Shown here: positions 42,488 to 51,396 of the stretch, in pieces | Layout: each line of letters starts with the position of its first letter | Numbering within the stretch: position 1 is the first letter of the stretch | Assembly: GCA_963701445.1 (NCBI GenBank) | Contig: CAVPAM010000038.1 | Coordinates: forward strand, 124,001-188,000 | DNA length: 64,000 nucleotides | Reading direction: 5' to 3' | Origin: CAKZLS01 sp963701445 | GTDB lineage: Bacteria; Pseudomonadota; Alphaproteobacteria; Rhodospirillales; Defluviicoccaceae | Notes under the pieces: generated by a model | The model's input: the letters and a program-made list of their open reading frames with translations, nothing else | Database searches by the model: none | What the model was told of the DNA's origin: nothing | Translations under genes and position numbers: made by a program

Positions 42488-43681
42488 ATGACGACATTCA
42501 GAACCATCGATGACCTTGACGTTGCGGGAAAGCGGGTGCTGGTGCGCGCCGACCTCAATGTCCCCATGAAGGACGGCAAGGTCACGGACACCACCCGTAT
42601 CGACCGCACGGTACCGACGCTGATGGAACTGGCGAAAAGAGGCGCCAAGGTTATCGTGCTGAGCCACCTCGGCCGCCCCAAGGGCCAGAAGAAGCCGGAG
42701 TTCACGCTCAAGCCGATCGCCGACGAACTGGCCCGGATCGCCGGAAAGCCAGTGGCGTTCGGGACGGATTGTATCGGTCCCGATGCCGCCGCCGTGGTCA
42801 ACGCCATGAAGGACGGTGATCTGGCCATGCTGGAAAACGTCCGATTCTATGCCGAGGAAGAGAAGAACGATCAGGATTTCGCCCGGAAGCTCGCCGAGAA
42901 CGGCGATTTTCTGGTCAGCGACGCGTTCTCGTGTTCGCATCGCGCCCACGCGTCCGTCGAGGCGCTGGCGCGCATCCTTCCGTCGGCGGCGGGCCGGCTG
43001 ATGCAGGCCGAGCTGGAGGCGCTCGAGGGCGCCCTCGAAAACCCCAAGCATCCCGTGGCCGCCTTGGTGGGCGGAGCGAAGATTTCCACCAAGCTCGACG
43101 TGCTCGGCAATCTCACCGCCAAGGTCGATCTTCTGATCATCGGCGGCGCCATGGCCAATACCTTCCTGGCCGCCAAGGGCGTCAACGTCGGCAAGTCGCT
43201 GTGCGAACATGAGATGGCCGACAGCGCGCGGGCGATCATGGCCACCGCCGAGAAGGCCGGCTGCGAGATCGTTCTGCCGACCGACGTGGTGGTCGCGTCC
43301 GAGTTCGCGGCGGGCGCGCCCTCGCAAACGGTCCCGGTGGACGCCGTTCCCTCCGACAAGATGATCCTCGACGTGGGTCCCGACTCCATCGCCGATTTGA
43401 ACAAGCGTCTCGCGGGCTGCAAGACCATCATGTGGAACGGTCCGCTCGGCGCCTTCGAGGTCACCCCCTTCGACGTCGGCACCAACTCCGTCGCCCAGGA
43501 AGCGGCGCGTCTCACCAAGGCCGGCAAGCTGCTGTCCGTTGCCGGCGGTGGCGACACCGTGTCGGCCCTGGCCCATGCCGGAGCCGGCGACGATTTCTCG
43601 TATATTTCCACGGCCGGTGGCGCCTTCCTCGAGTGGCTGGAAGGCAAGACCCTGCCCGGTGTCGCCGTCCTGCGCCGCTAA
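42488..43681 (+). CDS. pgk: Phosphoglycerate kinase
   Basis: Glycolytic phosphotransfer between 1,3-bisphosphoglycerate and ADP. 397 residues with family motifs VLVRADLNVPMKDGKVTD, LSHLGRPKG, MLENVRFYAEEEKND, GGAKISTKLDVLGNL, MWNGPLGAFE and the nucleotide-binding VAGGGDTVSAL. The start follows GGGAGAGG. A GC-rich hairpin follows the stop. It sits alone, away from the fba-gpmI pair. Confidence 0.97.
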   Translation: MTTFRTIDDLDVAGKRVLVRADLNVPMKDGKVTDTTRIDRTVPTLMELAKRGAKVIVLSHLGRPKGQKKPEFTLKPIADELARIAGKPVAFGTDCIGPDAAAVVNAMKDGDLAMLENVRFYAEEEKNDQDFARKLAENGDFLVSDAFSCSHRAHASVEALARILPSAAGRLMQAELEALEGALENPKHPVAALVGGAKISTKLDVLGNLTAKVDLLIIGGAMANTFLAAKGVNVGKSLCEHEMADSARAIMATAEKAGCEIVLPTDVVVASEFAAGAPSQTVPVDAVPSDKMILDVGPDSIADLNKRLAGCKTIMWNGPLGAFEVTPFDVGTNSVAQEAARLTKAGKLLSVAGGGDTVSALAHAGAGDDFSYISTAGGAFLEWLEGKTLPGVAVLRR

Positions 43682-43691
43682 CGAAGTCGCG

Positions 43692-43721
43692 GGCGCGCCG
43701 GGCCGACGGGTCCGGCGCGCC
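43692..43721 (+). terminator. GC-rich hairpin after pgk
   Basis: Perfect 10-bp stem GGCGCGCCGG/CCGGCGCGCC with a 10-nt loop, starting 10 bp after the pgk stop. No T-tract, so its strength as a terminator is uncertain. Confidence 0.5.
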
Positions 43722-43776
43722 TGTCTCCGCGCTTTGGGGGGTTGCCTGAGCGTCCGGGTCGCGGCAAACTCGCCGC

Positions 43777-44295
43777 ATGAAGCACAAGCAGAGCACCGGT
43801 CCGTCGGTGGAAGCCGTTCCCGAGGGGGACAACAGGACTCGTCTCGTCTGTCCCGATTGCGGCTATGTGGAATACACAAATCCGAAAATTGTCGTCGGCG
43901 CGGTCTGCACCTGGAACGACCGCATTCTGATGTGCCGGCGGGCGATCGCGCCGTCACGGGGGCTGTGGACCATCCCCGCGGGCTTCATGGAACTGGGCGA
44001 AACCACCATCGAGGGCGCGGCCCGCGAAGTCTGGGAGGAAGCCACCGCCCGGGTGCGCGTGGAGGACTTGATCGGCATCTACGAGATACCGCGCATCAGC
44101 CAGGTCCAGTTCTTCTATCGGGCGCCGATGACCGGTTCCGAGTTCGCCGCCGGCGAGGAAAGCCTGGCCGTGGATCTGTTCGACTGGGACGACATCCCCT
44201 GGGATCAACTGGCGTTTCCGAGCGTGACATGGGTCTTGCAGCGCTACCGGGCCGGGGGCGGCCCCTGGTTCGCCACCGTTCCACACGGCCCCTGA
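43777..44295 (+). CDS. Nudix hydrolase with N-terminal zinc ribbon-like segment
   Basis: 172 residues. An N-terminal VCPDCGY half-ribbon followed by EYTNPKIVVGAV resembles the NADH-pyrophosphatase/ADP-ribose family. Nudix box GFMELGETTIEGAAREVWEE (about residues 68-87). Only one CxxC pair is seen, so zinc binding is uncertain. The substrate is probably a nucleotide sugar or dinucleotide but is not assignable. Confidence 0.85.
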   Translation: MKHKQSTGPSVEAVPEGDNRTRLVCPDCGYVEYTNPKIVVGAVCTWNDRILMCRRAIAPSRGLWTIPAGFMELGETTIEGAAREVWEEATARVRVEDLIGIYEIPRISQVQFFYRAPMTGSEFAAGEESLAVDLFDWDDIPWDQLAFPSVTWVLQRYRAGGGPWFATVPHGP

Positions 44296-44371
44296 CGGAT
44301 TCCTACCGGCTGGGCCTGGAATCGGACAGGTTGTTCAGAGATTATTAATAATTTAGCGGCATTTTTAACCG

Positions 44372-44608
44372 ATGACCGGAAGCCCTGCCATGATCGGGCC
44401 GGCCGCGAAGCCGGCGCCGACGCACAATCGCCCCGACGCCCGAGGTTACGAGGCGGCGCGCGATGTCAATGTGCGAGCGGCGGCAAGCGGATCCGGAGAC
44501 GGCCCGCACGCGCGGAAGGCCATCGCCCGGCTCAATCAGCTGCTCGAATCCGGCGTTCCCCTCAAACGCGACGTCCCCCGGGGTTACTATCTCGATATCG
44601 AGGCTTGA
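44372..44608 (+). CDS. Small hypothetical protein (DVPRGYYLDI tail)
   Basis: 78 residues. The N-terminal half is low-complexity; the C-terminal third (RKAIARLNQLLESGVPLKRD, then VPRGYYLDIEA) looks structured and conserved in style. Its 3' end overlaps the tail of the convergent adenylate cyclase gene by 47 bp. No clear ribosome-binding site. Function unknown; moderate doubt that it is expressed. Confidence 0.5.
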   Translation: MTGSPAMIGPAAKPAPTHNRPDARGYEAARDVNVRAAASGSGDGPHARKAIARLNQLLESGVPLKRDVPRGYYLDIEA

Positions 44609-45980
44609 TCTCCCCCTCCGGTGGCCCCGCGTTCCCGGAATCCAGGACATCCGAGGCATCCACGAAATCCACGGCATGGACGCTCACGGGTGATGACCGG
44701 CCGCGCACGGCGATGCTTCCGATCGGCCGGCTTGCAAACACGCCGCCGGCCGCGGCGATGGTCTGCTCCGTGGCAAGGACGTAAGTCCCGTAGTCCTTGT
44801 TGAGCTGCTCCAATCGGGCGGCGATGTTCACCTCGTCGCCGTAGACCGTCGAAATGAGCCGGTCTTTCGTGCCGATGGCGCCGGCGATCAGTTCGCCGGT
44901 GTTGATTCCGCACCGGGTGGGCAGCGCCACGCCCGGCCCGAAACGCATGTGCTTGACCACCCGCTGGATGCCCTCGGCGGCGCGCAGCGCGTTCGCCGCG
45001 TGGCCGGGGTCGGGTTTGACCGTATTGAAGGTGATCAGCATGGCGTCGCCCTGGAACATGGAAATGACGCCGCCGTGGCGGTCGATGACCTGGGAAACCA
45101 CGTCGAAATACTCGTTGAGGGTCCGCATCAACTCGTCCGGCGCCAGCCCTTCGCTGATCCCGGTGAAGCGTTCGATATCGCAGAACATCACGGTGGCGGT
45201 CTTGACCATGCCGTCGCCCGGCTTGATGGCCTGCTCCGCGTGGGTGATCTGCTCGGCGATCTCCGGCGCCACGAAACGCGACAGGTCTTCGGCGAGGGTG
45301 GCGTCGGTCACCGCGCGCATCAGAAGCCGCCTTGCGCGTACCTGGGCGACCGCGAGGACGATGGTCACCACCAGGATGGTGATGATCTTGTCCACCTCGG
45401 CGCCCAACAGCACCCGGTTCGAGGTCATGTACAGCACGTAGTCGCGAGTGATCACCGGCTCCGGCCCCATGGTGTCGACGGCGTACCAGACGAGGGCCAC
45501 CCAGCCCACGGCGGCCGCGACCCCCGAGGCAACGACGTAGGTCGGCTCGAAGCGCAGCGTTCTGAGAGAGACGAAGATGAACACGTAAAGCAGGGTGGGC
45601 GCCTTGAGATAGAACGGCGCCGGCTGCTGGTATTGCAGATGGAAACTCCACATCAGCACCATCAGCAGTCCGATGTCGACGACCACCGAGCCCAGCAGGA
45701 ACCATCGCGGCAGGATTCGCTGGTAACCAAGGAACAGGCGGAGGACCGAAAACAGGAAATAGAACGCCAATGCCATGGGCACGGGCATGAATTCGGTCCC
45801 GTCGGACGTCTTCGGCGCGATGGTGTAAAGCGCGACAAAAAAGATGACCAGCGCAAGCTGGACCCAGCCGATCAGGATCTCGGCCTGAACCTGCTGCTCC
45901 GAAATGGCCCGCCGGATCCGCTCCGGGAGCTGACGCTCGACGGGCGGTCCGAATATGAACGCGGCGACTTTCTTCCACAT
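44562..45980 (-). CDS. Membrane adenylate/guanylate cyclase (class III)
   Basis: 472 residues: about six N-terminal transmembrane helices (about 30-215), a short coiled linker, then a class III cyclase domain (about 265-440). Metal-binding Asp residues are present in VMFCDIERFTG and in FQGDAMLITF, and the STVYGDEVNIAARLE motif carries the base-contacting Asp. The Lys usually found three residues before GD (KFxGD) is Met here (MFQGD), so substrate choice or activity may differ. Start taken at MWKK (45980); MGYLG at 46022 is an alternative. Confidence 0.87.
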   Translation of the reverse strand: MWKKVAAFIFGPPVERQLPERIRRAISEQQVQAEILIGWVQLALVIFFVALYTIAPKTSDGTEFMPVPMALAFYFLFSVLRLFLGYQRILPRWFLLGSVVVDIGLLMVLMWSFHLQYQQPAPFYLKAPTLLYVFIFVSLRTLRFEPTYVVASGVAAAVGWVALVWYAVDTMGPEPVITRDYVLYMTSNRVLLGAEVDKIITILVVTIVLAVAQVRARRLLMRAVTDATLAEDLSRFVAPEIAEQITHAEQAIKPGDGMVKTATVMFCDIERFTGISEGLAPDELMRTLNEYFDVVSQVIDRHGGVISMFQGDAMLITFNTVKPDPGHAANALRAAEGIQRVVKHMRFGPGVALPTRCGINTGELIAGAIGTKDRLISTVYGDEVNIAARLEQLNKDYGTYVLATEQTIAAAGGVFASRPIGSIAVRGRSSPVSVHAVDFVDASDVLDSGNAGPPEGEIKPRYRDSNPGGRRV

Positions 45981-46140
45981 GAGGGCTAAGGATGTTTCAT
46001 GGACGGCCCCAAGGTAGCCCATGCTCGGCCGCTTGGCCCCGCAACCTTTGTCACGGCCCGACACACTTCCGTGATCGCACGTCGGCCAGAAGCGACAAGC
46101 GCCCACCCACGCTCCGCCCGCCGGTCACGGATACGGACTA

Positions 46141-47587
46141 CTAGGTTCCGCGCTGCTGGTCGGCGCCGGGCGCGTAAACGTTACTGTCCCGATTGTAGAT
46201 GTCGTTGCGGAACTGCGTCCGACCGTCTTCGTCGACCCATGCCGTCCAGTAAACCAAATGCACCGGCAGAGGCCGCTCGATGGCGATTCCGCGGTTAGTG
46301 CCGCGCGAGATCGCGCTTTCCAATTCGGCGGAGTCCCATCCTCCCTGGCCAGCGAGCAGCAATTCCGCCAGTTCGAACGGTTGTTCCACGCGGACGCATC
46401 CGTGACTGAGCGCGCGCGCGGATCGATCGAAGAGGCGCCGCGAGCGGGTATCGTGCAGATAGATGCTTTCGCTGTTTCTGAACGTGAACTTGAAGTTGCC
46501 AAGCGCGTTGTGCGGGCCCGGGTCCTGGCGGAGCCGGTAGGTGCGCACCGCGGGACCACTCCAATCGACCTGCGCCGGGTCGACTTCGCGCGCGTTCGCG
46601 TCCCAACCGGTGAATACCCGGATGTTCTCGCGCGCGAGATACCCCGGATCGCGCTGCATGCGCGGGATGATTTCGCGGATCAGAATGCTTCTGGGCACGT
46701 TCCAGTATGGATTGACCTCCACCCGCGAGAGCATGCCGTTGAGCTGCGGCGTCGGCCAGCCGGGTTCGCCGACGATGACCCGGGTCTTGAGCACCGGTTC
46801 CAGTTCCCGGATCAGCCGGGCCTCGAAACCGGGAACGATCACCAGGACGTACGACGGACCCCAGGGCTTGAAGGTCTGAATACGCGTCTTGTTGAGGTTC
46901 AGCGTTCTGAGACGGGCGCTCACCGGAACATTGAGCGCCGCGAGGGTCTGGCGGCCGACAAATCCATCCGTCGTGAGGCCGTGCCGCGCCTGGAAAGCGC
47001 GGACACCCGCCGCCAGCGTCGCATCGAAGAGAAGCGGGTCGGCCGCCGGCGCGGCGCTCGGCGGGGCGGCATTCTCCGCGTTTGCCGCGGCTTCGGTCGT
47101 GCCGGGGTTCGGTTGCGGCGTCGGCTCCGGGCCCGACCGGGAGATTGGCGGGTGGCATGTCGCCGGTGATTTCGAGCCGCTGGCGCACGAGGGGAACCCG
47201 CGCATCGACCATTCCCGGCTTGAGGGTGGGACCGGGCGGAACCGTGGACCATCCTCCGGCCTTCGCGATGGCCTCGTAGCGTTCCAGCGACGCCGACAGC
47301 AGGGAAAGGGCCTGCGCGTGCCATGTATCCATGTCGGCGGTGGACCCGGCGCCCGCGCCCGGCTCGACGCTCGGGGGCGCCTTGATGCCCGGAGCCAAAT
47401 TGACCTTCGGTGCCGGACCGGCGTCCGGAGCCGATGGGGCGGCCGGTTTCAAGCCCGCGTTCGGGTTGGCGCGGGCTTCCTCGCCCCCCAAGCTGGCCGC
47501 CGCCAGGGACAGAAAGGCCCCCAGCATGGCCGTCGAGGCGGAACGCCGGCCGCGATGACCGCCATCATGTGGTTGTTTCACAGTCAT
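46141..47587 (-). CDS. L,D-transpeptidase (YcbB/LdtD-like), frameshifted
   Basis: Periplasmic enzyme forming 3-3 peptidoglycan crosslinks. The N-terminal part from 47587 has a signal peptide (about 17-40), a Pro/Ala-rich region and KPGMVDARVPLVRQRLEITG. The rest is one base further on in the frame of 46141-47205: the peptidoglycan-binding domain (FQARHGLTTDGFVGRQTLAA), PYWNVPRSI and the catalytic Cys in ALSHGCVRVEQPFELAELLL. The frames switch at about 47140-47160 (GACATGCCACCCGCCAATC on the minus strand). The start overlaps the ftsY stop. It may be a pseudogene or carry a sequencing indel. Confidence 0.83.
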
Positions 47588-48552
47588 TCTCCTCTCCGTT
47601 CCCGCACGTCGAGACCCATCAGGCTTCTCGCGAACGAACGGGCATCGAATGCCCGCATATCCTCCATCGATTCCCCGACCCCGATGAAGTGCACCGGAAG
47701 GTCGAATTTCTCCGCCAGCGCGACCACGACGCCCCCCTTGGCCGAGCCGTCGAGCTTGGTAACGGCCAAGCCGGTGACGTTGATCATCTTACGGAACACC
47801 TCCACTTGATTATGGGCATTCTGGCCGACCGTTGCATCCAAAACCAGCAGACAATCGTGAGGTGCCTTGTCATCGACCTTTTTCATGACCCGAACGATCT
47901 TTTGCAGCTCGGCCATCAGGTCCGTTTTGTTCTGCAGGCGCCCGGCGGTATCGATCAGCAGAATGTCGGCGCGGTCCGCGCGCGCCTTTTCGAGCGCCTC
48001 GTAGGTCAGGCTGGCGGCGTCGGAGCCGATGGGCCTGGAGATCACCGGACAACCGATCCGGTCTCCCCAGATCCGCAACTGCTCCACGGCGGCGGCGCGA
48101 AAGGTATCTCCCGCCGCCAGGACCACCTTGAACCCGACGTGCTTGAACAGCCCCGCCATCTTGGCGATGGTGGTGGTCTTGCCGCTGCCATTGACGCCGC
48201 AAACCAGGATGACGTGCGGTTTGTGGGCCTGATGGATGCTGATGGTCTGGGCCACGGGCTTGAGGATCGCCGCGATCTCCTCGGCCAGGGCGGCGCGCAC
48301 CTCCTCGGACGTCACTTCCTGGTTGAAGCGGGTTTTCGCCAGCGACTGGGTCAGCTTGGCGGCCGTCGCCACGCCGAGATCGGCGCTGATCAGCAATTCC
48401 TCCAGGTCCTCCAATGCCCCGTCGTCGAGCTTGCGCTTGACGAACAGGTCGGAAATTCCGCCGGTCAGCTTCGCCGACGACCGGCTAAGTCCCTTTTTCA
48501 GCCGAGAAAGCCACCCGAGGCCCTCCGTCTGGTCCGCCGGCGTCTCGTTCAT
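47584..48552 (-). CDS. ftsY: Signal recognition particle receptor FtsY
   Basis: Membrane-associated GTPase that receives the Ffh-ribosome complex. 322 residues from ATG 48552: short N-terminal region (LGWLSRLKKGLSRSSAKLTG), helical N domain and NG GTPase domain with GVNGSGKTTTIAKMA (G1), AGDTFRAAA, DTAGRLQNKTDLM (G3) and TKLDGSAKGG (G4). No long acidic A domain, as in many alphaproteobacteria. ATGA overlaps at both ends, with mtaB and the L,D-transpeptidase. Confidence 0.96.
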   Translation of the reverse strand: MNETPADQTEGLGWLSRLKKGLSRSSAKLTGGISDLFVKRKLDDGALEDLEELLISADLGVATAAKLTQSLAKTRFNQEVTSEEVRAALAEEIAAILKPVAQTISIHQAHKPHVILVCGVNGSGKTTTIAKMAGLFKHVGFKVVLAAGDTFRAAAVEQLRIWGDRIGCPVISRPIGSDAASLTYEALEKARADRADILLIDTAGRLQNKTDLMAELQKIVRVMKKVDDKAPHDCLLVLDATVGQNAHNQVEVFRKMINVTGLAVTKLDGSAKGGVVVALAEKFDLPVHFIGVGESMEDMRAFDARSFARSLMGLDVRERRGE

Positions 48553-49793
48553 TCCGTGCATCCGCCTATCAGGTGATCCGGACCGGCGCCGGTGATGCGC
48601 GCGAACACAAGGGACCCGGGCTCGGCGTCGAAGTCCAGTAAGACCGGCGCGTGGTGAGGGCACCGTCCGTCGCGTCCCCGTTCGACCAGGACTTCCGTCG
48701 TCGAACCGATCCGGCTCTCGAAAAACCGCCGCTGCGCGCGGTCTCCGGCGTCGCGAAGCATCGCCGCGCGCCGGCGCTTCACCGGGCCCGGAACCTGCGG
48801 CATGCGCGCCGCCGGCGTGCCGGACCGGGCGGAGAACGGGAACACGTGCAGGTAGGTCAATCCCATGTCTTCCACGGCGTCGAGGGTATGGGCGAACATG
48901 TCGTCGGTTTCGGTCGGGAACCCGGCGATCAGGTCGGCTCCGAACACCACGTCGGGCCGAGCCCGACGGGCCCGCTCGACCATCGCCGCCGCCTGGGCGC
49001 GGGTATGGCGGCGCTTCATGCGCTTGAGGACGATGTCGTCGGCGGCCTGCAGGCTCAGGTGCAAGTGCGGCATCAGGCGCGGCTCGTCTTCGAGCACGCG
49101 GAAAAGAACGTCGTCCATGGCCGCCGGATCGAGGGACGAAAGCCGCAGCCGTCTCAGTCCGGGAACCTCCCGCAGCACCGCGCGAATCAATTCCCCGAGG
49201 GACGGTCCCTCCGGCAGGTCGGCCCCGTAGGAACAGATATCGACGCCGGTCAGAACCACCTCGGCATAACCGTTCTCGCTCAGGACCCGCGTCTGCTCGA
49301 CGATCCGGTCCACCGGAACGCTTCGGTTGGGACCGCGCGCGAACGGGATGATGCAAAAGGTGCACCGGTGATCGCAACCTTGCTGTACCTGAACGAACGC
49401 CCGGGTGCGGCTTTCGAACCCTTGGAGCAGATGGCCGGCGGTCTCCTCGACGGTCATGATGTCGGAGACCGCGATCCTGGGGTTGCTCCCGGACAGGTGG
49501 CGGCGGAGCAGCTTCTCGGCGTTGCCAAGCACCTGGTCCACCTCGGGCATGGCCGCGAACGCCTCGGGAGCCAATTGGGCGGCGCAACCGGTGACGACGA
49601 TGCGGCCGTCCGGCTGTTCGCGGCGCAGCCGGCGGATGGTCTGGCGGGCCTGGCGCACGGCTTCGGTGGTCACCGCGCAGGTGTTGACGATCACCGCGTT
49701 CTCGAGACCAGCGGCGCGGGCCTCGCCTGCGATGACTTCGGATTCGAGCGCGTTCAACCGGCAGCCGAAGGTGACAACGCGCGGTTCGGTCAT
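48549..49793 (-). CDS. mtaB: tRNA t6A37 methylthiotransferase MtaB
   Basis: Radical SAM enzyme converting t6A to ms2t6A at tRNA position 37. 414 residues: N-terminal UPF0004 domain (TFGCRLNALESE, VNTCAVTTEAVRQARQTIRR, VTGCAAQLAPE), the radical-SAM Cys triad in QGCDHRCTFCIIPFARG and a C-terminal TRAM-like part. Lies between dapF and ftsY in the conserved alphaproteobacterial order. Confidence 0.95.
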   Translation of the reverse strand: MTEPRVVTFGCRLNALESEVIAGEARAAGLENAVIVNTCAVTTEAVRQARQTIRRLRREQPDGRIVVTGCAAQLAPEAFAAMPEVDQVLGNAEKLLRRHLSGSNPRIAVSDIMTVEETAGHLLQGFESRTRAFVQVQQGCDHRCTFCIIPFARGPNRSVPVDRIVEQTRVLSENGYAEVVLTGVDICSYGADLPEGPSLGELIRAVLREVPGLRRLRLSSLDPAAMDDVLFRVLEDEPRLMPHLHLSLQAADDIVLKRMKRRHTRAQAAAMVERARRARPDVVFGADLIAGFPTETDDMFAHTLDAVEDMGLTYLHVFPFSARSGTPAARMPQVPGPVKRRRAAMLRDAGDRAQRRFFESRIGSTTEVLVERGRDGRCPHHAPVLLDFDAEPGSLVFARITGAGPDHLIGGCTE

Positions 49794-49803
49794 GGGCCGG
49801 CCC

Positions 49804-50637
49804 TCACGCCAGCAGGGAAGGGTCGAGAACGCCGGAAAAGCTGACGGCGACCGGGCCGGTCATCAAGATGTGGTCGTCCTTCAGCCACTCGATCCGCAGC
49901 ACCCCACCGTCCAGCACGATGTCGGCGGTACGGTCCGTGAGTCCACGGCGGGCGGCCGCGGCCAGCGTGGCGCACGCCCCCGTTCCGCAGGCCCTTGTAA
50001 TGCCCACGCCGCGCTCCCAGACCCGCAGCCGGATGCGGTCGCGGGCGACCACCTGGGCCGCTTCCACGTTGGTGAACTCGGGAAACAGGGCATGGCGTTC
50101 GATGACGGGACCGAAGATGTCCAGGGGCACCGCCTCGGCGTCGTCCACGAAGAACACGGCGTGCGGGTTGCCGATGTTCACCGCCGCCGCGTCCCTGAGC
50201 GGTCCGGCCTCAACGTCCAGGTGCAGGGTATCCACGGCCTTCGACAGCGGAATGTCGCGCCAATCGAAGCGGATGCGGCCCATGTCGACGCTGACCATGC
50301 CGTTTTCGCCCGCTTCCGCGTCGAGCAGCCCGGCGACGGTCTCGATGATCGCGTGCCGTTCCTTTTTTTCGCCCATGATCATGGTCGCCACGCAGCGGCT
50401 GGCGTTGCCGCAGGCCTCGACCTCGCCGCCGTCGGCGTTGCGGATGCGCATGAAGGCGTCGGCGAAGCCGTTGACCGGGGGCTCGACGATGATCAACTGG
50501 TCGCAGCCCACCCCCGTCCGCCGGTCGGCGATGGCGCGCGCCTGCCGCTCGCCGATTTCCAACCGTTGCCGGCGGGCGTCCAGGACCACGAAATCGTTGC
50601 CGAGGCCATGCATCTTGGTGAAAGGCAAGGTGTTCAT
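49804..50637 (-). CDS. dapF: Diaminopimelate epimerase
   Basis: Interconverts LL- and meso-diaminopimelate for lysine and peptidoglycan. The two catalytic Cys are in ACGNASRCVA and GTGACATLAAAAR. Also KMHGLGNDFVVLDAR at the N-terminus and NIGNPHAVFFVDD. MNTLPF (50637) gives 277 residues; an ATG at 50649 is possible. First of the leftward run dapF-mtaB-ftsY-L,D-transpeptidase. Confidence 0.95.
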   Translation of the reverse strand: MNTLPFTKMHGLGNDFVVLDARRQRLEIGERQARAIADRRTGVGCDQLIIVEPPVNGFADAFMRIRNADGGEVEACGNASRCVATMIMGEKKERHAIIETVAGLLDAEAGENGMVSVDMGRIRFDWRDIPLSKAVDTLHLDVEAGPLRDAAAVNIGNPHAVFFVDDAEAVPLDIFGPVIERHALFPEFTNVEAAQVVARDRIRLRVWERGVGITRACGTGACATLAAAARRGLTDRTADIVLDGGVLRIEWLKDDHILMTGPVAVSFSGVLDPSLLA

Positions 50638-50671
50638 AACCCGGAACATATGGCGTCGACCGCCATAAAGT

Positions 50672-51364
50672 CTATGTTCCGTCGCCCTCGCCGTGCGTTT
50701 TCTGGCCGAGAAATCCCCGCATGTGCAGAATCGACTGGTCCGGCTCGTACTGATAGCGCCGCCCGACGGGGCACGCGCGGCGCGCGCGGCAACTCAACAT
50801 CATGCAGTCGATGCCGGCCGGTGTTCCGAGATGATCGACGCAGGCGTCCACGTCGTACTCTCCATCGCGCAACGCCTGAACCGGGCAGGTTTGCAGGCAC
50901 GGCCGGCCCTCGCACCGGTCGCAGGGGCTGGGGCCTTGGTCCACCGGCGGCAGGGGAAGCGGGTCAGCGAACACCAATGCGCCGCGGTACGCGTGCCAGA
51001 GGCCGAATTCGGGGTGGATCAGCGGTCCAATGGGCGAGGTGTATACGGTCCCGGTCCGCCTCGCCCAACGCGAAAACGGAAGGTAGGGTGGGCCGTCGAA
51101 CGGGAACAGGGGCGTGGCGCCAAGCGAACCGGCAACCGCCGTCAACGTTCGGCGGATCCATGTGTCAAGCGGATCGGGCCGGGTTCGGCGTTCCTCGGCC
51201 GGGACCTCGGCGGTGAAAGCCCGCCACATGTCGGGTCCGGCGTTGCCCACGAGCACGACGGTGCCGGCGGCGCCGGGGACGGCGTCCTCCGGGCGCGGAT
51301 AAAATCCGCCACGGCACATGAGACCGGCATGCGCGACGGCTTCGCTGATGATGTTCAGGTCCAC
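50672..51364 (-). CDS. Ferredoxin-like 4Fe-4S protein
   Basis: 230 residues. The N-terminal two-thirds lack known motifs apart from FPFDGPPYLPFSRWAR and TSPIGPLIHPEFGLWHAYRG. The C-terminal part has Cys clusters CDRCEGRPCLQTCP and CVDHLG...CMMLSCRARRACPVG, fitting one or two iron-sulfur clusters. It resembles uncharacterised alphaproteobacterial ferredoxin proteins related to the QueG C-terminus. The partner is unknown; leftward, just upstream of dapF. Confidence 0.78.
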   Translation of the reverse strand: MDLNIISEAVAHAGLMCRGGFYPRPEDAVPGAAGTVVLVGNAGPDMWRAFTAEVPAEERRTRPDPLDTWIRRTLTAVAGSLGATPLFPFDGPPYLPFSRWARRTGTVYTSPIGPLIHPEFGLWHAYRGALVFADPLPLPPVDQGPSPCDRCEGRPCLQTCPVQALRDGEYDVDACVDHLGTPAGIDCMMLSCRARRACPVGRRYQYEPDQSILHMRGFLGQKTHGEGDGT

Positions 51365-51396
51365 GCGACCGTTCTAGTGCGGCGCGGGTAGAGGGG

